Below, piece after piece: positions 33,368-43,251 of a stretch of 64,000 nt of DNA. The DNA is taken from the NCBI RefSeq assembly GCF_037203765.1, contig NZ_JBBCAS010000006.1, forward strand, positions 186,001 through 250,000, in the 5' to 3' direction. The notes under the pieces are model-generated. The model was not told the DNA's origin and ran no database searches. It saw only the letters and a list, made by a program, of their open reading frames with translations. The DNA is from Sediminicola sp037203765. Its GTDB lineage: Bacteria; Bacteroidota; Bacteroidia; Flavobacteriales; Flavobacteriaceae. The position numbers and the translations under genes are program-made. Within the stretch, counting starts at the first letter, position 1. Each line of letters starts with the position of its first letter.

Positions 33368-34285
33368 TTATAATGCCATATCTGAAAAGGGAATTATGGT
33401 TTTGTATCCCTTGTCAAGGAAAAAGGATTGGGATTCCTCTCTACCGGTAGCCAAGATAAAATCACCGCCCCAGGCTCCCAAGCTTTTTATGCTTCCCGGA
33501 AATTCAGGAAATAACCTGGATTTTACCGTTTCCATTTTTAGGATGTTGGAAATGCGTTTTTCGTGCTCATGGATCAGTATATTGAATTCTGCCAAGTCTT
33601 GGCAGGTCAACAATTTTTTGGTGATGAGTCCTATGTCTGAAATCAATTTGTCGGTATTGAACTCCATCTTCCGATATTGTGCAATACCTTCCCTACTGTT
33701 CTGTTTTTGGTTTAAGTGTACAAAATAGAGTTGATCTTTGAAATCGGGATCAAAATCAACTTCCTTGACCATGGGCCGCCCCTCTTTTATTTGATACGTA
33801 ATGGCTGTTTTGTGCTGTGCGCATGCAATATCATAACCACTGCCAGAAAATGCCAGCCAAAGGAGCTTATAGGCATCTACCTCGGCCCATTGTGCAATGT
33901 TGTTGATCAGGGTAGAGGAGGACCCAAGTCCCCAATCTCTGGGAAAATCCAATTGGGTCTCCACTAAAAGACCTGAAGATTCTTTTAGAAAGTTTGGGTT
34001 TAAAAGGAAGGCCTCAGATAGAATCTTGATCAAGGTGTTCCTTACCGAAGATTCTGTTTTGTTATGGGTGTGCTTTTTCTTTATTTCAGCTGGTTCAAAA
34101 CTAGTTTCGAACCAGATTTCCTTGGTATTGGTGTAGCTTCTCCAGATTATGGAAGAGCCTTCAATGGGAGAGATTTTGAGGGATTGGCCATAGGTAGTGG
34201 GTAGTGCCAGGCTTAGGGCTCCATCGAGCACGGCGTACTCACCGGTAATCAATAATTTGCCATGGCTGTAATAGATGTCTTCCAT
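33368..34285 (-). CDS. GYDIA family GHMP kinase (mevalonate pathway)
   Basis: 305-aa GHMP-superfamily kinase. It begins HGKLLITGEYAVLDG, has the ATP loop DWGLGSSSTL (GLGSSS 119-124) and the name-giving GSGYDIACA at 148-156. This subfamily is restricted mostly to Bacteroidota and is thought to supply a mevalonate- or phosphomevalonate-kinase step; which one is not settled. Its start overlaps the HMG-CoA reductase stop by 1 bp, supporting a role in isoprenoid synthesis. Confidence 0.88.
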   Translation of the reverse strand: MEDIYYSHGKLLITGEYAVLDGALSLALPTTYGQSLKISPIEGSSIIWRSYTNTKEIWFETSFEPAEIKKKHTHNKTESSVRNTLIKILSEAFLLNPNFLKESSGLLVETQLDFPRDWGLGSSSTLINNIAQWAEVDAYKLLWLAFSGSGYDIACAQHKTAITYQIKEGRPMVKEVDFDPDFKDQLYFVHLNQKQNSREGIAQYRKMEFNTDKLISDIGLITKKLLTCQDLAEFNILIHEHEKRISNILKMETVKSRLFPEFPGSIKSLGAWGGDFILATGREESQSFFLDKGYKTIIPFSDMAL

Positions 34286-35601
34286 TATCCTTTTCGTATC
34301 TTCTGTATCGCCTCCACTACAGCGCTGTGGGTCACGGTGTGTTTTTTAAAGTGGCTCACCAGAGTGTTTTTTTCCGCCTCCGTTGCCTGTAGTTGATTTA
34401 AAATATTCATCAAGTGCATTTTCATATGTCCTTGTTGTATTCCAGTAGTGACCAGGGACCTTACGGCTGCAAAATTTTGAGCCAGACCCGCCACTGCCAC
34501 CAGTTGCATCAGTTCTTTTGCCGAGGGCCTGTCCAGAATATCCAAAGCCATTTTTGCCAAGGGATGAAGGCTGGTCAGTCCGCCTACTGTTCCCAAAGCC
34601 AAAGGTATTTCTATCCAGAAGCTAAAGCGGCCATGGTCAATGGAGGCGTGCGTTAAACTGGTATATTGCCCATCTTTGGCCGCATAGGCATGTATTCCGG
34701 CTTCCACGGCACGAAAATCGTTTCCAGTTGCCAGAACCACGGCGTCTACTCCGTTCATGATGCCCTTATTGTGGGTAACCGCCCTGAAGGGCTCTACTTT
34801 GGCAATGTTAACGGCGCGGACCATTTTTTCTGCAAACTCCAAGGGCGAAATATCCTCGCCCTCCTGAAGATCTTGGATGGGGCAACTTACCTCCGCCCTG
34901 ACCAAACAGTTGGGTACATAATTGGAAAGAATACTCATGACCACTTCTATATGCTTCTCTTCCCCAGAAAATTCAGCATACTCCAACGCCTCTGCTTTCC
35001 ATGTTTGGGCCAATTGTTCCAAGCAGGAATTGATGAAGTTGGCACCCATGGCATCCAATGTCTCGAAGGTGCAATGAAGTTGGTAATAATCCTTGAGATC
35101 CTTGCTCTTATCGCGCAATTGGATATTCGTGATCCCGCCACCCCTTTTTTCCATGTTTTTGGTGATCGAGGAAGTGTCCTGTATTAACTTAGGTTTTACA
35201 AACTGGAAGAACCGCTCCAATTTTCGGCAATCCCCTTGGTACATAAAGTGAACCTGCCCTATTTTTTCGGTACCCAATACCTTGGTCTTAAATCCTCCCC
35301 GGTGGAGCCAAAACTTGGCAGCTTTGCTGGCTGCAGCGACCACGGAGCTCTCTTCAATGGCCATTGGGATAGCGTACAATTTATCGTTGATCAAAAAGTT
35401 GGGTGCTATGCCAAGCGGTAGATAGAAGTTGGTGATCGTGTTTTCAATAAACTCATCGTGCAGCTTTTGGAGTTCCTTGTCTGTGTTCCAATAACGCTTT
35501 ATGGTCGCTTTGGTTTCCTTGGAATTATCCGTATATCGATCAGATATCCAGTCTATTTTTTCTTCTTTGGTAAGTTTTGAAAATCCTTCTATCGGGGCCA
35601 T
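34285..35601 (-). CDS. Hydroxymethylglutaryl-CoA reductase, class II
   Basis: Converts HMG-CoA to mevalonate. The start is ATG 35601 (438 aa); the ATG 14 codons upstream overlaps the -7 box and is rejected. Motifs: ENTITNFYLPLGIAPN, DAMGANF cofactor loop, HNKGIMNGVDAVVLATGND (catalytic Lys and Asp region), SIDHGRFSFWIEIPLALGT and GTVGG. The mobile C-terminal flap carries a His (HFKKHTVTH). Class II enzymes can be degradative in Pseudomonas, but in Bacteroidota they serve mevalonate synthesis, as the adjacent GHMP kinase suggests. Confidence 0.92.
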   Translation of the reverse strand: MAPIEGFSKLTKEEKIDWISDRYTDNSKETKATIKRYWNTDKELQKLHDEFIENTITNFYLPLGIAPNFLINDKLYAIPMAIEESSVVAAASKAAKFWLHRGGFKTKVLGTEKIGQVHFMYQGDCRKLERFFQFVKPKLIQDTSSITKNMEKRGGGITNIQLRDKSKDLKDYYQLHCTFETLDAMGANFINSCLEQLAQTWKAEALEYAEFSGEEKHIEVVMSILSNYVPNCLVRAEVSCPIQDLQEGEDISPLEFAEKMVRAVNIAKVEPFRAVTHNKGIMNGVDAVVLATGNDFRAVEAGIHAYAAKDGQYTSLTHASIDHGRFSFWIEIPLALGTVGGLTSLHPLAKMALDILDRPSAKELMQLVAVAGLAQNFAAVRSLVTTGIQQGHMKMHLMNILNQLQATEAEKNTLVSHFKKHTVTHSAVVEAIQKIRKG

Positions 35602-35624
35602 CTTCAATTGTTTGTTCTGAGGCT

Positions 35625-35632
35625 CAAAGATA
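35625..35632 (-). promoter_or_regulatory. -7 box for the mevalonate pair
   Basis: TATCTTTG on the minus strand (35632-35625) is a full TAnnTTTG match about 24 nt before the chosen ATG. No clear -33 TTG is at the expected distance. It also argues against the longer open frame beginning at 35643. Confidence 0.45.
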
Positions 35633-35770
35633 GTGATTAACACAATAATTCACGGGACCTGTTGAACAAGAGATAGCGCAATCTTAAAGTTGTGATTATT
35701 TAAGAACAAAGTTTATTTTTTTGTGAAATTATTAGTAAACTTGGACGTTTTAATCAATTTTTAAAAATTA

Positions 35771-37936
35771 ATGAAAAAACTACACCTAGTACTTCTTTTT
35801 ATTTTAGGATTTATAGTGGCCGGTTCGGCACAAAACAAACAAATACCATTAGAGGAAATTTGGAATGGAGAATTTAGGACAGAGGGCATGGATGTGCTCA
35901 GGTCTATGAATAATGGTAGGGAATATACCGTCCTGAACAATGGTAGGGATACCAAATCTTCCATGATAGATAAATACGCCTATGAAACCTTGGAAAAGTT
36001 GGAGACCATTGTTTCTTCGTCTGATAGTGACCAGATTCCCTATTTTACGTCATACGAGTTTAGCAAGGATGAAAGCAAAATTTTATTGGCAACGGACATA
36101 GAGCCTATTTTTAGGCGCTCTACCCTGGGTGTTTTTTATCTGTACGATGTGGAATCCAAATCCATCGTAAAGATTGCCGATGAAAAAATCCAAGAACCTA
36201 CCCTTTCCCCAAATGGTAGCAAGGTGGCCTATGTGTACAACAATAATCTGTTTGTATTCAACGTCAAGGATAGAACCACCGTACAGGTAACCAGGGACGG
36301 AGTAAAAAATCAAATCATCAATGGGGTTACCGATTGGGTTTATGAAGAAGAATTTGGCTTTGTTCGTGCTTTCGAATGGAATTCAAATGGTACCAAAATA
36401 GCTTTTATTCGATTTGATGAATCCGAAGTGCCGGAATTTTCCATGGACATGTACGGATCGGAATTATATCCAAGCAGGCACGAATTTAAGTATCCAAAGG
36501 CCGGGGAGAACAATGCCAAAGTTTCATTGCACTTATACGATGTGTCCAATGGGGAAATAGCTATGGTAGACCTAGGGGGTGCCTATTACATCCCAAGAAT
36601 AAAGTGGATGAACAATGCCAATTCCCTAAGTGTGCAGACCTTGAACCGTCACCAGGATAATCTGAAGTTAATGGCGGTAAATGCCAAGGATAACAGTGTA
36701 ACCCTTGTTTTGGAAGATACGGATAAGGCCTATGTGGATATTACGGACAACCTTACTTTTTTGGCCGATGACAGTTTTATCTGGTCCAGCGAAAAGGATG
36801 GGTACAACCACTTGTACCTGTACGATTCAAAAGGTAAGTTAAAGAATCAGGTCACCAAAGGAAATTGGGAAGTAACAACCTATTATGGCTACGACAAAAA
36901 GACGGACAAGATCTACTACCAGTCCACAGAGAACGGGTCTATCAATAGGGATGTTTACAGCATAAGCAGCAATGGTAGGAACAAAAAAAGACTGACCGAA
37001 AAAACGGGTCAGAACGATGCTTCTTTCAGTGCCGACTTCACTTATTTTATCAACACATTTTCAAGTGCTACAACACCACCGGAATATACCTTGCACAAAT
37101 CACAATCCGGTAAGGAATTGAAGAAAATTAAGGATAATCAGGCCCTTCTCAAAAAATTGGAGGCCTATGCGATTAGTCCAAAAGAATTTTCGACACTCGC
37201 AATCAATGGCAATGACCTCAATATGTGGATGATCAAACCACAGGATTTTGACGCCTCCAAACAATATCCGTTGTTGATGTTCCAATACAGTGGGCCTGGT
37301 TCCCAATCTGTTTCCAATAGGTGGATGTCTTCCAATGATTATTGGTACCAGATGCTTGCTGCTGAGGGCTATATCGTTGCCTGTGTTGATGGTAGGGGTA
37401 CCGGATTTAAAGGAAGGGATTTTAAAAAGGTCACCCAATTGGAATTGGGGAAATACGAGGTGGAAGACCAAATTGCAGCGGCCACTTCCTTGAGCACCTT
37501 GCCCTATATAGATGAAGGCAGAACCGGAATATGGGGATGGAGCTATGGAGGCTTTATGTCCACCAATTGCTTGCTTAAAGGGAATGACGTATTTGAAATG
37601 GCGATCGCCGTGGCTCCTGTGACTTCATGGAGCTTTTATGATACCATTTATACGGAGCGTTTTATGAAGACTCCGGCTGAAAATCCTTCCGGCTATGATG
37701 ATAATTCACCGTTTAATTATCCGGAATTGTTAAAGGGAAAATATTTATTGGTCCATGGTTCCGGGGATGACAATGTCCACGTTCAAAATTCCATGCGTAT
37801 GATTGAGGCTTTGGTGCAGGCGAACAAACAGTTCGATTGGGCCATTTACCCGGACAAAAATCACGGAATCTACGGTGGCAATACCAGACTTCACCTATAT
37901 ACCAAAATGACAAACTTTATTAAAGAGAACCTATAA
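35771..37936 (+). CDS. S9B dipeptidyl peptidase IV
   Basis: Exported serine peptidase of 721 aa that removes X-Pro or X-Ala dipeptides. It has a signal peptide (LVLLFILGFIVAGSAQ), an eight-bladed DPPIV_N propeller with the substrate-anchoring YEEEFGF (double Glu) near residues 193-199, and a C-terminal alpha/beta hydrolase. The catalytic triad fits Ser591 (GWSYGG), Asp666 (GSGDDNVH) and His698 (DKNHGIYGG). It sits 14 bp upstream of a POT peptide transporter, suggesting that released dipeptides are taken up. Confidence 0.95.
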   Translation: MKKLHLVLLFILGFIVAGSAQNKQIPLEEIWNGEFRTEGMDVLRSMNNGREYTVLNNGRDTKSSMIDKYAYETLEKLETIVSSSDSDQIPYFTSYEFSKDESKILLATDIEPIFRRSTLGVFYLYDVESKSIVKIADEKIQEPTLSPNGSKVAYVYNNNLFVFNVKDRTTVQVTRDGVKNQIINGVTDWVYEEEFGFVRAFEWNSNGTKIAFIRFDESEVPEFSMDMYGSELYPSRHEFKYPKAGENNAKVSLHLYDVSNGEIAMVDLGGAYYIPRIKWMNNANSLSVQTLNRHQDNLKLMAVNAKDNSVTLVLEDTDKAYVDITDNLTFLADDSFIWSSEKDGYNHLYLYDSKGKLKNQVTKGNWEVTTYYGYDKKTDKIYYQSTENGSINRDVYSISSNGRNKKRLTEKTGQNDASFSADFTYFINTFSSATTPPEYTLHKSQSGKELKKIKDNQALLKKLEAYAISPKEFSTLAINGNDLNMWMIKPQDFDASKQYPLLMFQYSGPGSQSVSNRWMSSNDYWYQMLAAEGYIVACVDGRGTGFKGRDFKKVTQLELGKYEVEDQIAAATSLSTLPYIDEGRTGIWGWSYGGFMSTNCLLKGNDVFEMAIAVAPVTSWSFYDTIYTERFMKTPAENPSGYDDNSPFNYPELLKGKYLLVHGSGDDNVHVQNSMRMIEALVQANKQFDWAIYPDKNHGIYGGNTRLHLYTKMTNFIKENL

Positions 37937-37950
37937 CCAAAAGAAATTTT

Positions 37951-39483
37951 ATGTCAGATACTATCAAACCAAGTGATCAACAAGAGCTTTTTGGGCATCC
38001 AAAAGGCTTATTTTACCTCTTTTTCGCCGAGTTATGGGAACGATTTAGTTTCTATGGCATGCGTGCCCTTTTGACCCTTTACATGGTAGAGGTCATCTTT
38101 GAGGCCTTGAAAGAACGGGATTTTGCTACGGCAGCCGTATATGCATCTTATGGCTCCTTGGTCTATGCATCAACGGTCATTGGCGGGCGTATTTCCGATC
38201 AAATTTTAGGGATGCGGAACTCCATTTTTTTGGGAGGGATCTTAATGTCCATCGGTCATTTTGTACTGGCCATAGAGAACAATGTGGCCTTTTTTCTCGC
38301 TCTGTCCTTTATCATTGTCGGAAATGGCTTCTTTAAACCGAATATTTCAACCTTCGTAGGCTCCTTATATGAAGATGGCGATGTGCGAAAGGATTCTGGG
38401 TTTACCATTTTTTACATGGGAATCAATATCGGAGGCTGGGTAGCTCCTTTGTTGTGTGGATGGTTGGCCTATAGTTACGGCTGGCACTATGGGTTTGGTC
38501 TTGCCGGAATTGGTATGTTGACCGGACTGATCTTTTTTTGGAGCGGGATTCGCAAGAATGTCTTTGGCGACAAGGGAATGCCGCCAAACCAAGAAGTAAT
38601 GAAGAAAAAGGTCCTGGGCGTGAAACAGGGCGTTCTTGTTCCTGTATTGGCAGTGCTTTCCGCCCCGGTAATAGCCTACCTATTGTCTTCCTACAAATCC
38701 TTAGGTGCTGAAGGCACATTCTTTGGGGATCAGAATATTGTGAATGTCATTTTCAAAGGTATCGGGGTGGCTATTTTGGCTTATTTGGCGTACATCATGT
38801 ACCAAGCTACCCTGGAGGAACGTAAGAAACTATTTGTAGCCGTATTGATTACCGTATTTATGACCATTTTTTGGGGGTTCCACGAACTTTCTGGAAGTGT
38901 TATCACTTTGTTTGCCGCAAGAAATGTAACCCTGGATTTTATGTCCGCCGCACAGACCAATTCATTGAATTCCATGTTCATAATTATCTTGGCTATTCCT
39001 ATTTCCCTCATGTGGACCTATCTGAGCAAAAGGAATTTGAACCCGAGGACACCTTATAAATTTGGATTGGGATTATTGTTCGCAGGTGTCAGTTTCTATA
39101 TATTGGCCATCAGTGGTGCTAGTGCCAATGCCAATGGTTTGGTGCCTTTTGCCTACTTATTGTTAATGTACTTTCTGCTATCGGTAGGAGAGCTTTTTAT
39201 GTCCCCTGTTGGACTTTCCAAAATCACCGACCTTTCTCCCAAGAGAATTGTGGCCTTTATGATGGGGGTATGGTTCCTGTCTTCAGCATTCGCATTTCAG
39301 GTGGTTGGTTTTATAGGTAAAAAATTGGCCATAGAAAGTACGGACAAGAATGTCGGAGGTTTTGAAACCCTAACTGTTTATACGGACGGTTTCCAGCTTA
39401 TTGCAGAATACGCCATAGGTGCAGGAATTATTGTGCTTATAGCGTCACCGTTGATCAAAAAATTAATGGGTAACGTGCACTAG
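37951..39483 (+). CDS. POT/PTR2 proton-coupled oligopeptide transporter
   Basis: 510-aa major facilitator with about 12-14 membrane helices. The N-terminal AELWERFSFYGMRALLTLYM carries the ExxERFxYY-like proton-coupling motif of POT transporters. GNGFFKPNISTFVG and FYMGINIGGWVAPLLCGWLAYSYGW are the two PTR2 signatures. It imports di- and tripeptides with protons and follows the DPP-IV gene closely. Its transcript seems to end at a terminator inside the 3' end of the convergent comEC. Confidence 0.94.
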   Translation: MSDTIKPSDQQELFGHPKGLFYLFFAELWERFSFYGMRALLTLYMVEVIFEALKERDFATAAVYASYGSLVYASTVIGGRISDQILGMRNSIFLGGILMSIGHFVLAIENNVAFFLALSFIIVGNGFFKPNISTFVGSLYEDGDVRKDSGFTIFYMGINIGGWVAPLLCGWLAYSYGWHYGFGLAGIGMLTGLIFFWSGIRKNVFGDKGMPPNQEVMKKKVLGVKQGVLVPVLAVLSAPVIAYLLSSYKSLGAEGTFFGDQNIVNVIFKGIGVAILAYLAYIMYQATLEERKKLFVAVLITVFMTIFWGFHELSGSVITLFAARNVTLDFMSAAQTNSLNSMFIIILAIPISLMWTYLSKRNLNPRTPYKFGLGLLFAGVSFYILAISGASANANGLVPFAYLLLMYFLLSVGELFMSPVGLSKITDLSPKRIVAFMMGVWFLSSAFAFQVVGFIGKKLAIESTDKNVGGFETLTVYTDGFQLIAEYAIGAGIIVLIASPLIKKLMGNVH

Positions 39484-39485
39484 TA

Positions 39486-41501
39486 TCAGTCATCCAAAGT
39501 AAAATAAAAAGCTCCCTTTTCACCAGTATAGTGAAAAGGGATTTTTTTTTGGAGACAAGTCTGCTTCCAACGTTGTACGGCTCCCCTGTAATTGCTGCCA
39601 TCCGCAATGATGAATTTTGGCTTGACGGAATCAATAAAACGTTCCAAATTGATTTTAGGGGATTGGGTCATTAAAACCAATGTTTCTCGGTTACTTTTTG
39701 GGGGATAGGTGCCCAAGCTATCCAAAACATACAATAGTTGATCTTTTAAAAGATAGCTATTATGTAGTGTGTCAAGGTGTACCCTTTTGATACGTTCAGC
39801 AGTCATATAATCTTCTTGGATGTGCTGGATACTATTTTGATCGGTGGTGCTGATGGCCAAAGTGTTTCCTGTTCGATGGAACAGGGCTGTATTTCTTGAT
39901 TGGTGCAGCACAATGATTTCTTCTTTGGTCTGACTGTTATAATTGGCGTAAAGTAGATAGGATTGAAAAAAAATGAGCAAGACCATACTGCTTAATAATC
40001 TCTTTGCGGAGCGTTGGGAGAACAGAAACAGGACGCAACCTAGGAGGGCATAGCCCAATAATACCTGTGCAAGGTCAAAAGGGATGCCCCTGAAAACAAA
40101 GGATTCCTGATTTCCGATCCACCCAACCACATTGTTCAGAAGGGTTATCATTTCATTGTAAAAGAATGATAAAGCAGGGGGGAGGAAGTTGATCATAGCC
40201 AAGGCGATGACCACAATGCCCATACTCAGGATGACACCCAAAAAAGGCACTATGGCCAAATTGGATAGAAAGAACAACCCGGGGAATTGATGGAAATAGA
40301 ATAGGGCAATAGGTAGTACCCCCAATTGCGCTGCAATACTTACACTCATCAATTGCCATATTCTTTTAATATAGGTATTGCTGGGAGACCATAATTTCTG
40401 GAGCATCGGATAAATCCATAAAATAGCAAAAACAGCCGTATAGCTCATTTGGAATCCAACCTGAAATAGAAACATGGGTTCTATCAATAGTATAAAAAAT
40501 AGGGACAAGGCAAGTATGTTGAAGGTGTTGGTTGGCCTGTTCAGGCTCATGGCAAAGGCTAAAAACGAGAACATAGCCACGGCCCTTACTATGGAAGCGG
40601 AAAACCCGGCAAGAAATGCATAGCCCCAAAGAATCAAAAGGATAAGCGTCAGCTGTATGATCTGGCCATGTCTTATCTGTTTTAAAGGGGCCAGTACAAA
40701 TTGAAGGATAATCAATAGGATTCCGATATGAAGTCCTGATACGGCCAGGATATGAATGGCACCTGCATTGACATAATCGTTGATGGTTTCTGCTGAGACC
40801 TCTGTCCTTTGCCCCAATAACAGTGCTTGGACAATGCCCAGCTCCTTTTCACCCATCGCTGCATTTTTTAAGGCGTTTGTAATTTTTTCCCGTATCCCGA
40901 AAGCCCAACCATATGAAGTAGTAACGAGCTCGTTCCTTATTTGGAAAAAAGGGGTTTCCAAAGGTATCCGATGGTAGATACCCAAGTTGTTCAGATAGTT
41001 TTTGTAATTGAATTGATGTGGGTTTAAAGGCGGGGAGATGGCTGAATAGTTCCCGTAATAGGAGATACGGTCATCTGGCTTTAATTTTGTCCCAACAGAA
41101 TCAATCTTGAGGGACAGCAATATCTTTCCATTGGTCTTTTTTTGGTTTACTTCAATAATGGAGCCAATGTAATTGTGGGCATAGGCATTGGATTTGAGTA
41201 CTTCCTGTACCTGTAAAAGGTATTGATTGGGCCCAGCTCCATGGACATGGGAATAATGGTCATTCTGATTGTTGGGCTGGGCCATGGTTATGGCCAAAAA
41301 ACCAATACCCATGGTCGTAATTGCAGCCAAGGTCCCAAACCAAAGTAATTTTCCCTTTTTTGTGAAAATAAGGGCCAATAGGGCAAGGGAGATGCTTGTG
41401 CCAAGCAAGGGAATCCGTGGATCCGTATCGGCATAGTACCCTAAAAGTATCCCTATAATCAGGAACAGAGAAAGTTTTACCGAGTTTTGCCTAAAGAACA
41501 C
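39486..41501 (-). CDS. comEC: ComEC/Rec2-type DNA uptake channel, no metallo-beta-lactamase motif
   Basis: 671-aa polytopic protein. An N-terminal DUF4131 region is followed by the Competence domain (ALLLGQRTEVSAETINDYVNAGAIHILAVSGLHIG and AGFSASIVRA), the putative channel. The C-terminal 140 residues contain no HxHxDH zinc motif, so the metallo-beta-lactamase domain of long ComEC proteins is absent or degenerate. It should carry single-stranded DNA across the inner membrane in transformation. Its 3' end overlaps a plus-strand terminator. It overlaps the NlpC/P60 gene by 11 bp. Confidence 0.9.
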   Translation of the reverse strand: MFFRQNSVKLSLFLIIGILLGYYADTDPRIPLLGTSISLALLALIFTKKGKLLWFGTLAAITTMGIGFLAITMAQPNNQNDHYSHVHGAGPNQYLLQVQEVLKSNAYAHNYIGSIIEVNQKKTNGKILLSLKIDSVGTKLKPDDRISYYGNYSAISPPLNPHQFNYKNYLNNLGIYHRIPLETPFFQIRNELVTTSYGWAFGIREKITNALKNAAMGEKELGIVQALLLGQRTEVSAETINDYVNAGAIHILAVSGLHIGILLIILQFVLAPLKQIRHGQIIQLTLILLILWGYAFLAGFSASIVRAVAMFSFLAFAMSLNRPTNTFNILALSLFFILLIEPMFLFQVGFQMSYTAVFAILWIYPMLQKLWSPSNTYIKRIWQLMSVSIAAQLGVLPIALFYFHQFPGLFFLSNLAIVPFLGVILSMGIVVIALAMINFLPPALSFFYNEMITLLNNVVGWIGNQESFVFRGIPFDLAQVLLGYALLGCVLFLFSQRSAKRLLSSMVLLIFFQSYLLYANYNSQTKEEIIVLHQSRNTALFHRTGNTLAISTTDQNSIQHIQEDYMTAERIKRVHLDTLHNSYLLKDQLLYVLDSLGTYPPKSNRETLVLMTQSPKINLERFIDSVKPKFIIADGSNYRGAVQRWKQTCLQKKIPFHYTGEKGAFYFTLDD
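39514..39550 (+). terminator. Terminator of the POT transcript inside comEC
   Basis: Perfect 10-bp stem CCCTTTTCAC (39514-39523) and GTGAAAAGGG (39531-39540) with a 7-nt loop, followed by a run of T at 39542-39550 on the plus strand. It lies entirely within the last codons of the opposite-strand comEC, because only 2 bp separate the two stop codons. Confidence 0.85.
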
Positions 41502-42069
41502 GGGTGGCTTTTACAAAAGCGCTGTTCCAATAGCCTTCCCTCATGGAAGAAACGATAACACCCCGTGAAGTGGAAGAATGGATAAATTTAATTTCGTCAC
41601 CCTCTGTGGTTACTACCATCCCCACATGGTTTATTTTTCTGTTGCGCCTTCCGGTACAGAAAAAGAGCAGGTCTCCTTTGGTGACCTCGTTCAATTTTAC
41701 TTTTTGGCCCTCCAGGGCCATTTGGGATGATGATCTGGGTAAATTGTAATTGTGTTCCCCGAAGGTGATGAGCATCAGACCGGAGCAATCCAGTCCATCT
41801 TTAGAAGTGCCGCCATATTTGTAACGCACCCCTGAATATTCCAAAGCGGTATTGATCAACCTATCCGCAAAATTGAAAGAGGCCTCTGATCTGGCTTCGG
41901 CCATTTCTGTGCTGTTGCTCAGGGAAATCTCCTCGTTGACGTTTGGTACGGTAACAGAAGTTCTCGGTACCTTTACGCTTCTTTCAACATGGGTAACGGT
42001 AGTGGATTTGGAGGATCCACAACTGGCGATCAAAAAAAGCAATGCTAGATAAGGGAGTTTACGAATCAT
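41491..42069 (-). CDS. NlpC/P60 (C40) cell-wall peptidase lipoprotein
   Basis: 192 aa with a lipobox around LLFLIASCGSS (Cys17). The NlpC/P60 domain has RYKYGGTSKDGLDCSGL (catalytic Cys), LFFCTGRRNRKINHVGMVV (catalytic His) and a later FIHSS (third residue). It should cut peptidoglycan stem peptides, usually the gamma-D-Glu to DAP bond. It overlaps comEC by 11 bp, so the two are translated together. Confidence 0.92.
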   Translation of the reverse strand: MIRKLPYLALLFLIASCGSSKSTTVTHVERSVKVPRTSVTVPNVNEEISLSNSTEMAEARSEASFNFADRLINTALEYSGVRYKYGGTSKDGLDCSGLMLITFGEHNYNLPRSSSQMALEGQKVKLNEVTKGDLLFFCTGRRNRKINHVGMVVTTEGDEIKFIHSSTSRGVIVSSMREGYWNSAFVKATRVL

Positions 42070-42116
42070 TGTGTAAGCTTATTGGTTGTTCATGTTATAT
42101 CGGTTACCCCATAAAT

Positions 42117-43229
42117 TTAAGCATTTTCTACAATAAGTGCAGCGGTATGCGCACTGGCACCTATGCCGCCCAATTTATTTTCGAGGTCCTCATAGGCGTC
42201 AAAGATCATTTTTCGTTGCTTACCGTCCAATATTTTTAACAATTCAGATGTAAGATTTTTAGTGTTAAGATCATCCTGAATCAATTCTTTGACAACTTCC
42301 TTTTTCATGATCAGATTTACAAGGGAAATGTATTCCAGTGTTATGATCCTTTTGGCTATTTGGTAAGAGATCCAATTGGCCTTGTAACAGACCACTTGGG
42401 GGACCTTGAAAAGTGCGGTTTCCAAGGTGGCTGTTCCGCTGGTTACCAGAGCGGCATGGGAGAGTCCCAATAGGTCGTAGGTCCTATTGGCCACAAAACC
42501 CACTTGTGGGCCTTTGAGGAAAGGTTCGTAAAAATCCATGTCCAAACTAGGAGCCCCTGCGATCACAAATTGATATTCAGGGAAGGCCTTGGTAACGGAC
42601 AACATCACATGTAACATTTTCTGTACCTCCTGTTTTCTGCTACCGGGCAACAGGGCAATGATAGGTTTGCTCGGGTGGAGTTTGTTGGTCTGTCTAAAAT
42701 GGGTGTCATCGGGTTTCTTCCGGTCCCCAATGGCATCAATTAGTGGATGACCCACAAAGTTCACGGGAAAATTGTGCTTTTGTTCGTAGAACTCCTTTTC
42801 GAAGGGCAAAATAACATACATGGCGTCAATGTCCCTTTTTATACTCTCTATCCTGCCTTCTCTAGAGGCCCATATTTGAGGGGCAATATAATAGTTGGTC
42901 TTGATGTTATTCTCCTTGGCCCATTTCGCAATCCTTAGGTTAAAACCGGAATAGTCAATGAAGATCAGCTGGTCTGGTTGAAAAGACAGAATGTCCTCCT
43001 TGCAAAATTTAATGTTTTTAAAGATGGTATTGATATTGCCTAGGACCTCTAAAAAGCCCATAAAGGCCATTTCCTTATAGTGTTTTACGAGGAATCCCCC
43101 TGCCTTTTGCATGAGATCCCCGCCCCAACACCTAATGTCGGCTTCCGGGTCCTTTGCTTTGAGGGCCTTGATTAAATTGGAGCCATGTAGGTCTCCTGAG
43201 GCTTCACCGGCAATGATATAATATTTCAT
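42117..43229 (-). CDS. lpxB: Lipid-A-disaccharide synthase
   Basis: Joins UDP-2,3-diacylglucosamine and lipid X to form the lipid A disaccharide at the inner membrane. 370 aa, GT19 family: start IIAGEASGDLHGSNLI, then MGFLEVLGN, IDYSGFNLRIAKWAK, YYIAPQIWAS, LLPGSRKQEV and TSGTATLETAL, the full LpxB motif series. It is 22 bp after the small membrane protein gene. Confidence 0.96.
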   Translation of the reverse strand: MKYYIIAGEASGDLHGSNLIKALKAKDPEADIRCWGGDLMQKAGGFLVKHYKEMAFMGFLEVLGNINTIFKNIKFCKEDILSFQPDQLIFIDYSGFNLRIAKWAKENNIKTNYYIAPQIWASREGRIESIKRDIDAMYVILPFEKEFYEQKHNFPVNFVGHPLIDAIGDRKKPDDTHFRQTNKLHPSKPIIALLPGSRKQEVQKMLHVMLSVTKAFPEYQFVIAGAPSLDMDFYEPFLKGPQVGFVANRTYDLLGLSHAALVTSGTATLETALFKVPQVVCYKANWISYQIAKRIITLEYISLVNLIMKKEVVKELIQDDLNTKNLTSELLKILDGKQRKMIFDAYEDLENKLGGIGASAHTAALIVENA

Positions 43230-43251
43230 CTTTTTGTTTTAAAATTTCCCA

